A DNA stretch of 64,000 nucleotides from Ostrinia nubilalis (GCF_963855985.1 NC_087106.1:2525001-2589000); one strand, 5' to 3'; numbered from the stretch's first letter, positions 27,222 through 39,242 are shown. Made by a program: numbers and translations. Notes: a model not told the origin generated them from the letters alone.

Positions 27222-27367
27222 TATGTCAGCATCATATTATAGTTAGTTCGTGATATTCAAAGTGGCCAAAAAAGTTCACAATAAAATCTTATTTCAATTG
27301 TAACAAAGACGTGTTGCGAACTTATTGACTATTTTGGGTGTCACGAACAATTTGACGCTGACTGTAC
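27222..27367. mobile_element. MITE with gtcaaat/agttcgtgacac-type ends (copy 2)
   Basis: Shares the gtggccaaaaa-agttc and atttgacgctgactgtac blocks with 10195-10335. Confidence 0.6.
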
Positions 27368-27770
27368 GTTAATTAATTAATTTTTTAAACTCTAAATTGG
27401 ATAAATGATCGCTTTACGATGATCTTTCTCCTACTCGCGTGCTATGTGTTAATTTCAACTGGCTATGTCGTTTTTAAACATTTTGTTAATACTATCTCAA
27501 AAGTACAAAAGTGATTACTAAGCACTCCCGTCTTGGAAATGTTATCTCGAAAAAGTATAGAAATAATTACTAGGCACTCCCGTCTTTCTGTTAAAACTAA
27601 CTAAAAATTATCTCTAAGACTGACATTTGGAATGTCCTCTGTCACGCCGTTCCTCTCTGTTTTAAGACACAGAGAGGAACGCCACGCGACAAGGCTGGTC
27701 TGAAGAACGCAATATTCATATTGCCCAATTGCATAAAACTAAGACAACATTTTTTATGACTGCAGTCAGT

Positions 27771-27988
27771 CAATGAGGGCTATCGTTTTAGCGCTCACCA
27801 GTTAGCGCCACTGTAGAGTATGGTCCTGTCACTTGCTAGTAGCGAAGACAGTGGCGCCAACTTGTGAGCGCTAAAGTGGTAGGAGGACTATCGTATTTGC
27901 ACTCATCAAGATGGCGCCACTGTAGAGTAAGGTCCTGTCAATCGCCAGGGGTGCCAACTGTTAAGTATAAAAACGATAGCCCTCATTG
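27771..27988. mobile_element. MITE with caatgagggctatcg ends
   Basis: 19-bp ends caatgagggctatcgtttt and complement. It contains internal repeats of gcgccactgtagagta...ggtcctgtca. A related partial piece is at 34642-34700. Confidence 0.7.
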
Positions 27989-27999
27989 CTGCGTTTAGC

Positions 28000-29000
28000 A
28001 CTATAGTCACTGAACTTTCACGTGGGAAATTCTTCACACTGCCAATTTGTAGTAGGTAATCCTCTAATATTGCCCTACCGTGCAGATCAATCGACCAGTT
28101 AAGCGAAGGAGCAATACGTGTGTCACCGATAACGCTCCAGAGATCAAAGAGCAGTTGACGGCTGATATTTTCTCTGTTTTGTCTGTGGGAATGATAAAGC
28201 AATAAAGACGATTCAGAAATAACGGCGTGCATCGGAGCGCGTCGGTACGTTCAACAAACATCAAAACACTGAAATTGTAAGTGAAACATACAGTCTTATC
28301 TGTAAAATTTTACTGAGAAATAAAAGATATTTACAAATTACAATGTAATGCGTTCTTATGGTTAGAGAACGATTTCTTCCAGAAAACCCGAGAGAAAACA
28401 GTTAAGTTTCTTTATGAAGTAACATTCATTCATATTATTATTGTATTGTTTGTTATCCTGAATAAAATAAAATAAATAAATAATACTACTCTTCTAAGGA
28501 TTGCTGCTTCGATCAACAATACCAGTTTGCGGTTAAAAATTAGGAAGGTCATTAGATCTTGGAATTTTAGATCTTTTGTGAATAAAGGTTCATAATGTAC
28601 ATTTTTTTTAATAGATTATTGCATGTAGATGTAGTTTTAAATTGCTATCGCCCAATCATGTCGTCGACGCATCGAGTCGTGTAAACCCCACTTTCAGGGA
28701 TGGAAATCGTGAAATTGTATATTTCACGCTCAATTATCCAGCGGGGTCGTCACAAAGATCATTAATTCGCATCCAGGAAAAAATTGTCAAATGCAAAGCG
28801 GCCGCTACAGGGCCGGATGATGCACAGCCATTTTGGTTCAATCTTGGCGAAATACAGCACAATTAGGTATATCATGCTATAGCTTTTTTTTGTCGAAAAT
28901 TAGCCCCTTCACAATCACATCTTGTAGACGTTTATGTTACCCTGATCCTTTTTATTCATCTTACAACTTTGTAAACATAGATGCACTTCAAGGAATAGTT
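28000..29000. other. intergenic stretch, weak frames only
   Basis: Short open frames at 27906-28232 (-) and 28642-28866 (+) have no motif I recognise and are not convincing genes. Confidence 0.4.
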
Positions 29001-29002
29001 TA

Positions 29003-29128
29003 GGTGCGGTTAATTAGGTGCGCCTCAAAATGGGTGTGTACATTAGGTGCGCCTGAAAATGGGTGCGTTCATTAGGTGCGCCTCAAAATGGGTGCGTTCA
29101 TTAGGTGCACCTCAAAATGGGTGCGCTT
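29003..29128. repeat. tandem repeat, about 32 bp x 4
   Basis: Units of attaggtgcgcctcaaaatg followed by ggtgcgttc, with a few substitutions. Confidence 0.85.
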
Positions 29129-29629
29129 CGAGGAATACCTCCACACCATGCTAAACTTTTTTTGCTATACTTTATAAGACACTAAAAGATGCTACAATGA
29201 AGCTTGATAAGCTGTCGTCTGTACTTCTAAATTATTTTTATATCCATCTTCGTATGTTTTAATAGAAAGTTAGAGCATAGAAGAAACAGGTAGGTAGGTA
29301 GGTTTTGCATTACGTAGACGAGTATTGCATTGTTCTGAAAATCAATTAATATTGATATAAACGATGCCAACTAATATTTTACGATTTAAATAATAATACT
29401 CACCCATGGTTCAAAAATACGCGAGAAGTCGTTTATTTAATTTCGCACATGATTCCAAGATACGTTCTCTGGCGCTGACGTGTGCGGTTACCAGCTGTAG
29501 GGAATATGTGTATTTCCTTTACTTTCTTATTATTTTAATAAGAACAAAGATAATTAAAAGGAAAAGATAAATTAAAAGGTGTAAAGGAGAAGAGGAGATA
29601 ATTTAAAACCTAAATTTAAATAACTCAAA

Positions 29630-29862
29630 GGTGACTGACTGACATAGTGATCTATCAACGCACAGCCCAAACCACTGGACGGATCGGGCTGAAATTTGGC
29701 ATGCAGGTAAATGTTATGACATAGGCATCCGCTAAGAAAGGATTTTGATCAAATCTACCCCCAAGGGGATAAAAAAGGGGATGAAAGTTTGTATGAAACG
29801 TTGTCAATTTTAAACCGATCGGAATACTTCTTTACGCGAGCGAAGGCACGGGCAAAAGCTAG
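29630..29862 (+). mobile_element. Helitron-like element
   Basis: Begins in a gtgactgactgacatagtga run and contains gggctgaaatttggcatgca. Ends gcacgggcaaaagctagt. Confidence 0.6.
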
Positions 29863-30106
29863 TAGTAAATATTGTGATAAGTGTTTTAGATATTACTCAA
29901 GAAAATATCTGAAAATTCGAAGAAGTACGATGAAAAACAATATTCTTGAAGATTCACGGAAAGCATTAGTTATTTCAAAGTTCCTCGGCGAGTTATGGAG
30001 AGTATGTAGGTACACTTGGGATATCTTTCGAGAATAGAATATGATATAAGATTATTAAAATAAAAGTTCAAGTAAACAATGATAGAGCGATTCTTAAAGA
30101 ATTAGG

Positions 30107-30330
30107 AACTAGCGGCCGCCCGCGACTTCGTACGCGTGGATCCTGTTTTACCACCACCTTAGGGGTTGAATTTTGTAAAATCCCGTCTTAGTGAGCACCT
30201 ACCTACGTTCTAAAAGGAACCCACATGCAAAATTTGAGACTCATAGCACTTGTAGTTTCTGAGATTTCGTGATGAGTGAGTGAGTGAGTCAGTTAGTGAC
30301 CTTTCGCTTTTAGCACCTTTAAAACAGCGA
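30107..30330 (-). mobile_element. Helitron-like element, gcggccgc subfamily
   Basis: Starts aactagcggccgcccgcgac. Ends in a gagtgagtgagtcagtta run and gacctttcgctttta. Confidence 0.6.
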
Positions 30331-30477
30331 GAGAACTTTCGCTTGTATTGATTGTATTGATTGTTAGCGCTCGTAGAAGCTAGGTCTAGATGTGAACTAT
30401 TATTGGCTGAATTGATTATAGGTGATCTTTATTATATTTTCCGTTTCCGTGTGTCATCGAAACAGTATAGTTGGTTA

Positions 30478-30570
30478 AATAAACAGCAGGAAGCCCTGGA
30501 TGTAGGCAGTGCAAGACCGGTCGTTATGGAAATCCTTGGTCTTAGTCCAGCAGTGGACAACATTTGTTTG
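30478..30570 (+). mobile_element. short RTE LINE tail fragment
   Basis: Similar to the ...CRQCKTGRYGNPWS...QQW end region. Diverged. Confidence 0.5.
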
Positions 30571-30661
30571 GTTGTAACGAAACAGGGTTATTTTTAAACC
30601 GTTTTCCAAACTTTCAGCATATTCAGATACCCTTTTTCCTGTCACTGTTGTTATCACAGTA

Positions 30662-30781
30662 AGGCTGAGTTGTACCACCTAATTTTGACCGTAACTTTAA
30701 CGTTATCCGGTGTTTTTATATGGAATTTAACAGATTTTTGACGTTTGTCAAAGTTAAAGTAAGATGGTGCAACCTAGCCTA
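30662..30781. mobile_element. aggctgagttg MITE (copy 3)
   Basis: Same family and orientation as the copy at 22.4 kb. Confidence 0.7.
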
Positions 30782-31899
30782 AAAGTTCTTTGTTCATAAC
30801 CAACCCTTTAATTTGTTATAAAAATAGCCCTTCGGAGTTCGTCCACATTAATGTTTGTTTTGAATGGTTGTATTTCTTTCGTTTAATTATTCATACTGAT
30901 TTATACGGGTCTCTATGCGATTCCCGAATTATTCATATTTCGGGACTTTCACCTTTGACAGCTCTTGAATCTTAAACATATTTGGGTTCTTGTTTACATA
31001 GTAGAAAACAGAGTCGTTCCATCTGTCTGTAAACCTAAAGATCTTTTAAATAAAACTACGCAACGGATTTTAATGCGGTTTTCATTAATAGACAGTGATT
31101 GAACATTTATTCTGTCTTTTATTTAGTCTGAAGAACTGAACAGGCCGATACTATACGCGCGTACTTACTTATCAAGGTAGCGACGGAGCAGCGACTTTCG
31201 CGCGTAGCTGCAAGTGAACGCTGGATAGGATAATGTTCGAATTGCTCGATCAGGTAAACGGTCCTTTAGAATTTAAAGAATATCTTTATACGCTTAAAGC
31301 CGTGTTTTGACATTGTGAGGCTACTCGCACAATACCCGCGGTGGGTTTAATGAGCAAACTCGCAATCAGCAACGAAAAACCGATTCTTTTTCTTTTCAGT
31401 TGTCAAAACCCCCCGTCCTGTTGATACACCCTAAGAATGTACGCACGTCGACGCGTGACTATCTGAACATAGCTTTAACTGATTATGCATCAAAGTGGAC
31501 TGCAATAGATTTGGTCAGCCATAACACATAAACCGTGCTATTAAGTTCATATCGTAACGTTAGATAGTCATAGATCAAAACTCGAAATATACAGATGCGT
31601 CAATTATCTAAAAAACGCATATTAATTAGGCAACTACTTTCCATCAGGTAAGATGCAGACAAGGAGTTTCCTAGTTGTGAATAAAAATAAAGGTAAGTTG
31701 TACTCCCTTTTATTTTGAAAAACTGTTGTTGTGAAGAAGAGGTTCTTAGGTTGTCTGAAAGAGATAGCTTACTCGTATTAACTATATTACCGCCTAAAGT
31801 GTGCCAATTTTGATTATTTATTTCTTTTCTTTCTCTGTTTTGTGTAGCGTATATTTTAAATAATCTATCTCTTAATTTATTAATTGGTTAACAAATCTA

Positions 31900-32417
31900 C
31901 ACTCAACATCAAATAAACCGCACCTTCTGCGACGCGAACTTTAAAGATTTTCTTCTGACACAATCATGATGCCCCAACAATATTGGTGTTATTTGAAAGC
32001 CCAATAAATATCCTTAAAGAAAAACACATTTAATTTCTAAATAATTGATTATCATATACCATAAATGTGACTTGAAAAGAGACCTCACTTTGGGTTCACC
32101 TCTGGGATCAATTAGACCAAATTTTATGGTTGTAAAACCAAATAATGATCACACGTGTCCTCTTTAACAGATGGATACCGATTAATCCCAACTTAACAGT
32201 TTTACAGCCATAAAAGTTGGCTCAAGCGTAATAGCCTATTTTTTGAAGAAGTGACTCTGTATCCTTCTAAAGACGCATTTTTGGGGTAAAAACCTTTCCT
32301 TTAATGAAATGAAGCTTAGAACTAGGCTTTTAAATGGTGCCAATATTGGTGGGAAGTGGGGATGCATACGTTTGAAAGTGCTTGTTGCGGGAGGTGCGAT
32401 TTATTTGATGTTGAGTG
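31900..32417. mobile_element. TA-flanked terminal-inverted-repeat element (mariner/Tc1-like MITE)
   Basis: Ends CACTCAACATCAAATAAACC and its complement with one mismatch, directly flanked by TA on both sides. 518 bp, with no transposase frame. Confidence 0.75.
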
Positions 32418-32582
32418 TAGTAACGGAAAAAATATCCTGAACCGATACTCAATTGACAATATATTTTATTCATCTACTCCATACCACAAGTACTTTTGCT
32501 CGACTTTTTCACACCGTTTATTCTGCGTTCTATAAAGGCACATGAAATACAAATGAGATCAGTCTACAATCTACACAATGCC

Positions 32583-34291
32583 TTTTTTTTTTTTTTTTTT
32601 TTTTCGACTGGAAAATGCATTGAATTGCATACCCAATGGCTCGGGGGGGCCAATGGGTTATGTGGGGCTCTCCCTGCTAGAAGAACAGGGCCTACCCACT
32701 AAAAACCAGTCGGGTCCCTCTGGTCGCGCTTAGTGGAGCACACCGCGAGTCAAAACAAATTGTTCGGGTTCGTGCCCCCACGCTACAGCCGCAGCCTCTC
32801 CCATAAGGCATCTAAATAGGACGCCCTCTCTCCAAAGCGCGCGGGGACTCCGCGCGCACTTCGGGCCTCATCGTTAGGAGGCGGACACCCCCGTGTCCAC
32901 CTCCATAAGGTTAGCCGCCGTGCCATTCTGTGGCACCGACTTAGGCTTTTGCGGCGGCTGGGGGCAGTTTTTTGCCCCCAGAATGTGCTCCGGCGCCTTC
33001 CCAGCCGCTACGCATAAAAGGCAGCGGGGGTCCTTGGCCGAGCACACCTTGGCCCTATGGCCCTCTTCTCCGCAGCGGAAGCAGAATCCACTGCGGTCAA
33101 TTCCAGCTGTGCACTTGAAGGCCGTATGGCCAGTGCCCCAGCAGGCGACACACCTAGACGGCCTCGGTTTAAGCAGGGTTATCTGCACCGAAGCCCACCC
33201 TATCAGTAGCCGGTGGCTCTTAGCCAGCTCCTTCGCTGCTTGAGCAGGTACCCGCACTATGACACTGCGGGTGTCTCTGGCTTGACTGATTTTACCCACT
33301 GATATAGCCTCCAGTGGGCAGTTCGCCTTACTCGCGATAGCTGCCGAGACCTCCATTGCCCCGGTGGAGTCATCAAGACCCGTGAGACGGAGGTCTTCGG
33401 ACTTTATCGGTCGCCTAATGGTTACCGTGTCCTCTCCGAAAACTGGCACTGCTCGCAGAGCGGCTGCCAGTTTGTCTGCCTTTTCCTCTGCATCTGAGCT
33501 GGATAAAACCAAGAGTTTTGTGGCTGACTGACTCGGTTTAAACCGAAGGCCGTCCATTATGCCTAATTTGGCTAGATCCACCTGCTGTCTGGCCATGTGC
33601 ATGAACCAGACAAAGTCGCGAGGTGGATCACATCGGGCGGCCTCCGGAGTCATAGTGATGGCTATGGCCGATGTCCGTGGGACGCGCACCCTCCGCGCAT
33701 TACCCTTGGTGCGGCCAGGGCCGGTTCTCTGATTTTTGGCCGGTTGCGGCTTAGCTGGGAGGGCCGTAGTTTTGCACTTCTTCTTCTTCTTGCCCCGCTT
33801 CACCACCTCAGACCAGCCGGCATCCATGGAAGCTGGCGGCGGTGGCAAGGGACGAGGAGCCACTGGATAAGGCGCGGGGGCAGATGAAACTTTGCCCCGT
33901 TTTCTTCGAGCGCGGCCCCCCGATGCAGATGACGCAGGAGCCACGGCTGCCGAGGAGGGCTCAGCAGCAGGGGACAGTGTAGGCGCCGTCTTGGGGTCGG
34001 AACACACCTTATCGGAACGAGTAGTTCTCGCACAGGGAGGCGCCGCTGCCTCCGTTAGAGTGGCAGGCGCAACTCTTTTAGTCCGTGTGGCAGGGCCAAT
34101 GGATGTTGTCGCAGCAGGGGGTGAGGATACTTCGGCTGGTGCCGGTCCCTTTACTTTGTCGGACGCGAGAGAGGGGCGGAGGCGTTTCTCCGGAAGGAGG
34201 CGATCCTCTATGCCCTTCAATTTGGCATCCATCATGGTCCCCATCCGGACCATGAGATCTCTCTCCATTTCCTCCACCTGGGTAGTACAGG
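32583..34291 (-). mobile_element. non-LTR retrotransposon remnant with ORF1 only, poly(A) tail and exact target duplication
   Basis: A 22-nt T run at 32583-32604 is the element's poly(A) tail on the - strand. The 12-bp sequence ctacacaatgcc occurs at 32571-32582 and again at 34292-34303, an exact target-site duplication that fixes both ends. Inside lie the gag-like ORF1 and about 270 nt of 3' sequence. There is no reverse transcriptase or endonuclease. The GC-rich body contrasts with its AT-rich surroundings. Either the element has lost ORF2 by internal deletion, or it belongs to an ORF1-only family. Confidence 0.88.
32874..34277 (-). CDS. gag-like ORF1 protein of an R1/jockey-type LINE, 5'-truncated
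   Basis: A 467-codon uninterrupted frame. The N-terminal part is Pro/Ala/Lys-rich with a basic KKKKKC patch. The C-terminal part carries three zinc knuckles: C376-x2-C379-x4-H384-x4-C389, C399-x2-C402-x4-H407-x4-C412 and C419-x2-C422-x8-H431-x6-C438. This triple array is usual for ORF1 nucleic-acid-binding proteins of R1- and jockey-type LINEs, which coat the RNA. The first codon of this span is GTG; the first ATG is at 34268. The frame stays open upstream to the element's 5' end, so the original N-terminus is missing. After the stop, a short frame (GVPARFGERASYLDALWERL) may be the end of ORF2. The clade is uncertain. Confidence 0.85.
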   Translation of the reverse strand: MEEMERDLMVRMGTMMDAKLKGIEDRLLPEKRLRPSLASDKVKGPAPAEVSSPPAATTSIGPATRTKRVAPATLTEAAAPPCARTTRSDKVCSDPKTAPTLSPAAEPSSAAVAPASSASGGRARRKRGKVSSAPAPYPVAPRPLPPPPASMDAGWSEVVKRGKKKKKCKTTALPAKPQPAKNQRTGPGRTKGNARRVRVPRTSAIAITMTPEAARCDPPRDFVWFMHMARQQVDLAKLGIMDGLRFKPSQSATKLLVLSSSDAEEKADKLAAALRAVPVFGEDTVTIRRPIKSEDLRLTGLDDSTGAMEVSAAIASKANCPLEAISVGKISQARDTRSVIVRVPAQAAKELAKSHRLLIGWASVQITLLKPRPSRCVACWGTGHTAFKCTAGIDRSGFCFRCGEEGHRAKVCSAKDPRCLLCVAAGKAPEHILGAKNCPQPPQKPKSVPQNGTAANLMEVDTGVSAS

Positions 34292-34498
34292 CTACACAAT
34301 GCCTGCATTAGCCCAACCTTATTACGCGACCAGCAACGTGGCGAAATTAAACAATGACCCAGTTACATTACCTAGCTCACATTTTGCACCTAGCTCAGGG
34401 ATGGCGAACTTTTATGTACTTATCAAATTATCAATGTGCCACTTTTCTAAAAAAGATGTAGTCATGAACGTGCTGTCAAATAACACCTAATATTATCA

Positions 34499-34640
34499 AC
34501 TAGCGGCCGCCCGCGACTTCGTACGCGTGGATCCCGTTTTACCTTCTTAGGGGTGGAGGTTCGTAAAATCTGTTCTTAGTGAGCACCTACGTTCTAAAAG
34601 GAAAATTTGAGACTCCCATGCAAAATTTGAGACTCCTACT
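34499..34640 (-). mobile_element. Helitron-like element, truncated
   Basis: Starts actagcggccgcccgcgac. Internal gcaaaatttgagactc is duplicated, and the tail is lost. Confidence 0.5.
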
Positions 34641-34699
34641 GGTGGTGACAGGACCTTACTCTACAGTGGCACTAACTGGTGAGGGCAAACACGATACCC

Positions 34700-36760
34700 C
34701 TTATTCAAAACACATTATTTACTGTTTTATTTTATAGTGAACTAGTGACCCGCCCCGGCTTCGCACGGGTGCTACGTATATTAACCATCCTCTTGAATCA
34801 CTCTATCTATTAAAACGAACCGCATCAAAATCCGTTGCATAGTTTTAAAGATCTAAGCATACATAGGGACAGACAGCGGAAAGCGACTTTGTTTTATACT
34901 ATGTAGTGATTTTGTAATTAGTGGCCTAAATATTGTGGGTTTGCCATCCCTGATCCCAGCTGTATTATATATAGTAACAGAGTGCCACGTTCAGGAGTCC
35001 AGGCCAAATCTGCTGCCAAATGGTTGTGCTAACTGTACATTGAGGTTGTTAGTTTTTAACTGTAGTTGCTGTGATTTTGATGCACAAAAGAAAATATTTA
35101 ATTGGCGTTGGACACGTATATCCTAGAGTTAAAAATTTGAATCATTAAATGTGTTATTAGTACGGCAAGGCATTATGAAAATTAGGCAGTGTCTACTTCT
35201 ACTGATGGATGGACGTTCTGCCCAAGCGTTTAGCTTATGATTTTAAATTTATTTGTTAGAGCTATAAATAAAACTTGAGAACCTTATTAATTTACTGTGA
35301 AAGTTGAAGCAATCTATTTAAATTTTACAAAGCAACTTTTACAGAACAAAAGTTGTTAAGCATGTAGGTAAAATATAAGTTATAGACAGTCTGTCTTTTC
35401 TACATTTTCTATTCTTTGCCTAAACACTCTTACCTCTAAAAATAAGTGTTGTCTACGCCACATTAAAGCAGATCGTTTACAGCAAGCGAATGGATTCACA
35501 AACAACTTTACGTTACCTTTCATTATAAATACATCCATTGCAACGGTTCCGTGATCTCAAAATAGATGCGCGTGCGTCTTTGACCTGTCTGACTATAATT
35601 GGTCTTTGAAGATGGAATAATGGTAATGACCTGTAGTATTTTATTTAAAAGAGTGCTACCATTATTATTCTGTGGTGCTACAAACAAATCTGGGGGCATG
35701 GAAGAGCCCCCGCCAAGACGAGCCGAGCTTCGTCGATTTTTTGGGTTCCGTAGTCCTGACAAGGAATCCTTATAGTCTCGTTATGTCCGTCTGTCTGTCT
35801 GTCCATCCGAGATTTTGCTTGGAAACTAAAGTAATTTTTTGCTCTTGAAATATACTGTGGTATCGACGGACAACTACGGAACCCTACACCTTTTTTACTT
35901 CACTATGGAATAAACCAGATAATGTAAAAATACTTGGGGTACGGCCAAACCACTGCTTAGGTATACGGCCTTTATCGTGTAGAGTTTGTTTAGTTCTGGG
36001 TTTACGCGTTTCCGGGAATATTCCTACCTCTCGTTCCCACACCTGAAACTCCTGTTTAGCCAGGATCTACTTAGGGCGTTAGATTTAGAAGCTGGCTCTA
36101 CATGAGATCTGATAACTTTTTTACAATGTTAGCTATTATGGTCTCTTCTCTTCTTGGCTACATTTTTTTTATCCACAATGAGGAAGCTCTTGGCCTATAT
36201 CTCACCTGATGGTAAGTGATGATCAGGCCGAAGGTGGAAGCGAGCTTCACCCGGAATCCTCAACCACGGAGGAACTGGCTATCTTACCTTTAACTGCCTA
36301 TCATATATTATCTCTAATTTTACTTGAAAATGTTTTTGTTGGGGTTAGTTATTATGATGTCTATGTCTTTTGCCTTTTAAATAGACTATTGACATGAAAG
36401 TATAACGATATATTTGTTTAAAAAGGTCAGTCTTTAAAAAACGTTCACAGGGTTACTAAGGGTTAACGATGTTTTTCTCGGTCACAGATTGATTGATATT
36501 ACTAAGCTATTTGAGTTTTTTTGCAAGTCAGCATTATATGAGAAAAAGATCGATGTAGTCGATGAAAGAAAACACTTTCAATTTTTTATTTTTCAGTTAT
36601 GTATTCAGAATCTATTTTACGATTGCTAGAACTGAAATTTCGATTTTTTTGTCTAAGGGACATGTCGCTGAGTTATTGGACAGATTAGTATTTCTATTAC
36701 AATAACTAAGAGATTGCGACTGATGGAGATAAAAAGGTGATAATTTGCAATTTGTATCTG
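34700..36760. other. intergenic stretch with small repeats
   Basis: Holds a gactagtgacccgccccggcttcgc-type end (34741), an inverted pair around gggttccgtagt and actacggaaccctac (35740-35887), and a ggcctatatctcacctgatg block (36190) also seen at 58573. No gene. Confidence 0.45.
36012..36073 (+). repeat. gggactattcccacctctc short repeat fragment
   Basis: Only the first about 60 bp are recognisable. Confidence 0.5.
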
Positions 36761-36763
36761 AAA

Positions 36764-36845
36764 GTCGGTCGTTTGGTGTAGTGGTTCAGAACGGACTACA
36801 TGCCGAGAGGTCCCGGGTTTGATTCCCGGCCGGGCTGAAATTAAA
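36764..36845 (+). repeat. tRNA-like SINE head
   Basis: Box A-like tggtgtagtgg and box B-like ggtttgattcc lie about 35 nt apart, with a good T-stem (ccggg/cccgg). The acceptor stem does not pair, so this is a tRNA-derived repeat rather than a working tRNA. Confidence 0.5.
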
Positions 36846-36975
36846 ATGATGAATTTTAATTTATGTGACGGGTCCGGGGGTTAATAAGTATATTTTTTTA
36901 AATATTTTAATACTTTTATTCAGAACAACAAACTATTACCTAGATTAGTTATTAGTAATTAGGTATGTATATTAG

Positions 36976-38019
36976 CCCTTTCGGACCGCGCGCTCCAATA
37001 CAATTGTGCGGGTTACAAAATCGAGATTATCTCATTAATTTTACATCGGGAGTGGATGGGCTTAGTATCGTACGATTGTGCGGGATGCGTTCTTTCACCT
37101 CCCGTGCAAATTTTGTCCGAAGTGAAGTTGGTGAGCAGGTTACAACCTGTACAGTTCATGACTGATTGCGCTCCCCGACTTGGCGAAAGAAACTACCTAC
37201 TATGGTTTTATTTTGTAATTGTAGTAATATACAAGTTATTGATTAGACAAATAGTTAAAAATAGCATCTTTTTGTGATTACAGTGACTACTTGTAAGCAA
37301 AGGCTTTGGCGTAACTGCTTAACGAACTTTACTGACACAATTGTATCGACGTGGGCCCTACAATACCTTATGCATATTTTAAGTTTCTCATAATTATTAA
37401 TTTTTCATGGTTTCCGCACCATGTTTCTGATTTTAAACGACGCTACTATCGTAGAGATGCTCAATGCATCTGGGGATGAGAGCGATGACACCGACAAAAG
37501 CTAGTTTCGACTACTTCAGATGAACTACTCCTCTTATTCTGATGAAGGTTCAGACATTCATGACGATACATACCTCTGAGTATGCAAGCGGCATGGCAGA
37601 CGAAGCCCTTCTATCGTCAACATCTTCCAAGAGATGCTGTTCATGATCCAGGAGATATTAAAACTCCATAGGAATATTTTGAGCGCTATATTTACTGTTG
37701 AGCTCATGGAACATATGGTTTTGCCCACAAATCAATATTAAATGGCAAATACTGGTATAAAAATTAAACCTGTTTATTCCTTTTTTCGGAATACATGCCA
37801 TTGATAAAATTTGGAAAACCTTTACAATTTTGACCCTCACAATTGTACGTAGGAAGTGAAAGGCCCAATTTGATACAATTGTTGGTATATGAATTTTCCA
37901 AGATGGCGGCGGAAAATCTGAAAAATTATAGCAGATTTGTAATCTGCGGCCCCAAATTACCTAAAATACATGTTTTAAATTACAAATTTCTTTCTAGTTT
38001 AAGCGCGGGTCCGAAAGGG
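36976..38019 (+). mobile_element. decayed piggyBac-like element with terminal inverted repeats
   Basis: The left end starts CCCTTTCGGACCGCGCGCT and the right end is AGCGCGGGTCCGAAAGGG, an inverted repeat with one indel. Ends starting CCC fit piggyBac-type transposons. The expected TTAA flanks are degraded (TTAG left, TATT right). The piggyBac-like transposase remnant lies inside. At about 1.04 kb it is much shorter than an autonomous element. Confidence 0.65.
37418..37840 (+). pseudogene. piggyBac-like transposase N-terminal pseudogene
   Basis: Broken frames give an acidic LNDATIVEMLNASGDESDD start, then TP-EYFERY and VELMEHMVLPTNQY, and then FFGIHAI. Order and spacing match the N-terminal domain of piggyBac-like transposases (TPLEYF...QTNLY...FFGI). 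There are several stops and at least one frameshift, and the catalytic aspartate region is absent. Confidence 0.6.
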
Positions 38020-38463
38020 TATTGTATATTGTGTATGTATTTACAAAAAAAAAAGTATTTAAGTATGTTCAAATCCGTAGTCTAGTGCCCATAGTACAAG
38101 CTTCGCTTAGTTTGGGACTAGAAGCGTAGCGTAAAATGTCCAAGGATTTTTATTTAATAACTGGAAGTTTTCCTTGCCAACGCCAACGTGATATAAAAAT
38201 TCTCGATAAAACTTTAGATTTGCCTTTTTGCGATAAGGCGACAAAGTGCATTTCAGTTTTTAAACTGAAAATAGGTAGGAGGTACTAATGTTCTCGAAAC
38301 ACGACATGAGACCTAGCACCGCTAAGGGTAACACGACAAAACAGGGGTTCAATGAACTCTATGTCTGTAGACAAAATATTTTAGAGGGTAGTTTCAGTAG
38401 TTTTCATAGGGTTTCGACTAATAATGTTGTTTTCTGAATTCACACATTGAAGGAGGTACACAG

Positions 38464-38790
38464 AGTTCGTTCGTTCGTTCGTTTCAGCCGAAAGACGTCC
38501 ACTGCTGGACATAGGCCTCCCCAAATACTTTCCATGTTGCCCGGTTGGTAGCGGCCCGCGTCCAGCGCCTCCCTGCTACCTTTATGATGTCGTCGATCCA
38601 ACTTGTGGGTGGACGTCCCACGCTGCGTTTTCCGGTACACGGCCTCCACTCCAGAACCTTGCTACCCCATCGGCCGTCAGTTCTGCGTACTATGTACCCT
38701 GCCCATTGCCACTTCAGCTTGCTAATCCGTCGGGCTACGTCAGCGACTTTAGTTCGTTTACGGATCTCCTCATTTTGAATAGTATGAACT
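38464..38790 (-). mobile_element. RTE LINE C-terminal fragment with (GTTC)n tail
   Basis: GTTC repeats are followed by the reverse complement of the RTE end, from QQWTSFG-like sequence up to the NEEIRKRTK-like region near 38780. 5'-truncated. Confidence 0.8.
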
Positions 38791-39134
38791 TGTTAAAAAA
38801 ACTGAAAAAAATTCGTTTTCGTTTATTTGTTTTTCAGAATGGTGTAAGTAAACCAATTGTAATTTAAATATTGCATCTATCTAAACTGCCAGGCTGTATA
38901 GCCCTCATTTTATATTATAAGGGTCGCGGATGCGGTCGTGCCCTTACAAAAAGGCGTTTTGGTAGGAAACTATTTATCATACCGCTCAAAGGACGTATTT
39001 TGTAAGCAGCGCTACAAAAACATTTTGTTCGGATTTAGGTAGGTGCCGCTTTGGATATTTTCAGTGAAACGTGGAATGAAGGCAGCCATTTTGAGGATAT
39101 GAATTCTTTATGCGAAGATATGCATCTTTATGTT

Positions 39135-39241
39135 TCATCATCATCATTTTAGTCATAGGACGCCCATCGCTGGCACATATTGGACTAGTCATGAATCAAA
39201 AGCCAGACTTCCTAGTTAGTCTGGCTTTTGATTCATGACTT
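39135..39241 (-). mobile_element. RTE tail remnant plus 22-bp inverted repeat
   Basis: A cat-repeat and a short RTE end are followed by a perfect 22-bp inverted repeat (39185-39206 and 39219-39240) around a 12-bp loop. Confidence 0.55.
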
Positions 39242-39242
39242 T

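Noticed and set aside
33597..34311. + strand frames across the LINE ORF1 (96 and 139 codons)
   Set aside because: Shadows of the - strand ORF1, which carries the zinc-knuckle motifs.
36764..36845. Functional tRNA gene
   Set aside because: Box A, box B and the T-stem are present but the acceptor stem does not pair; it fits a SINE head better.
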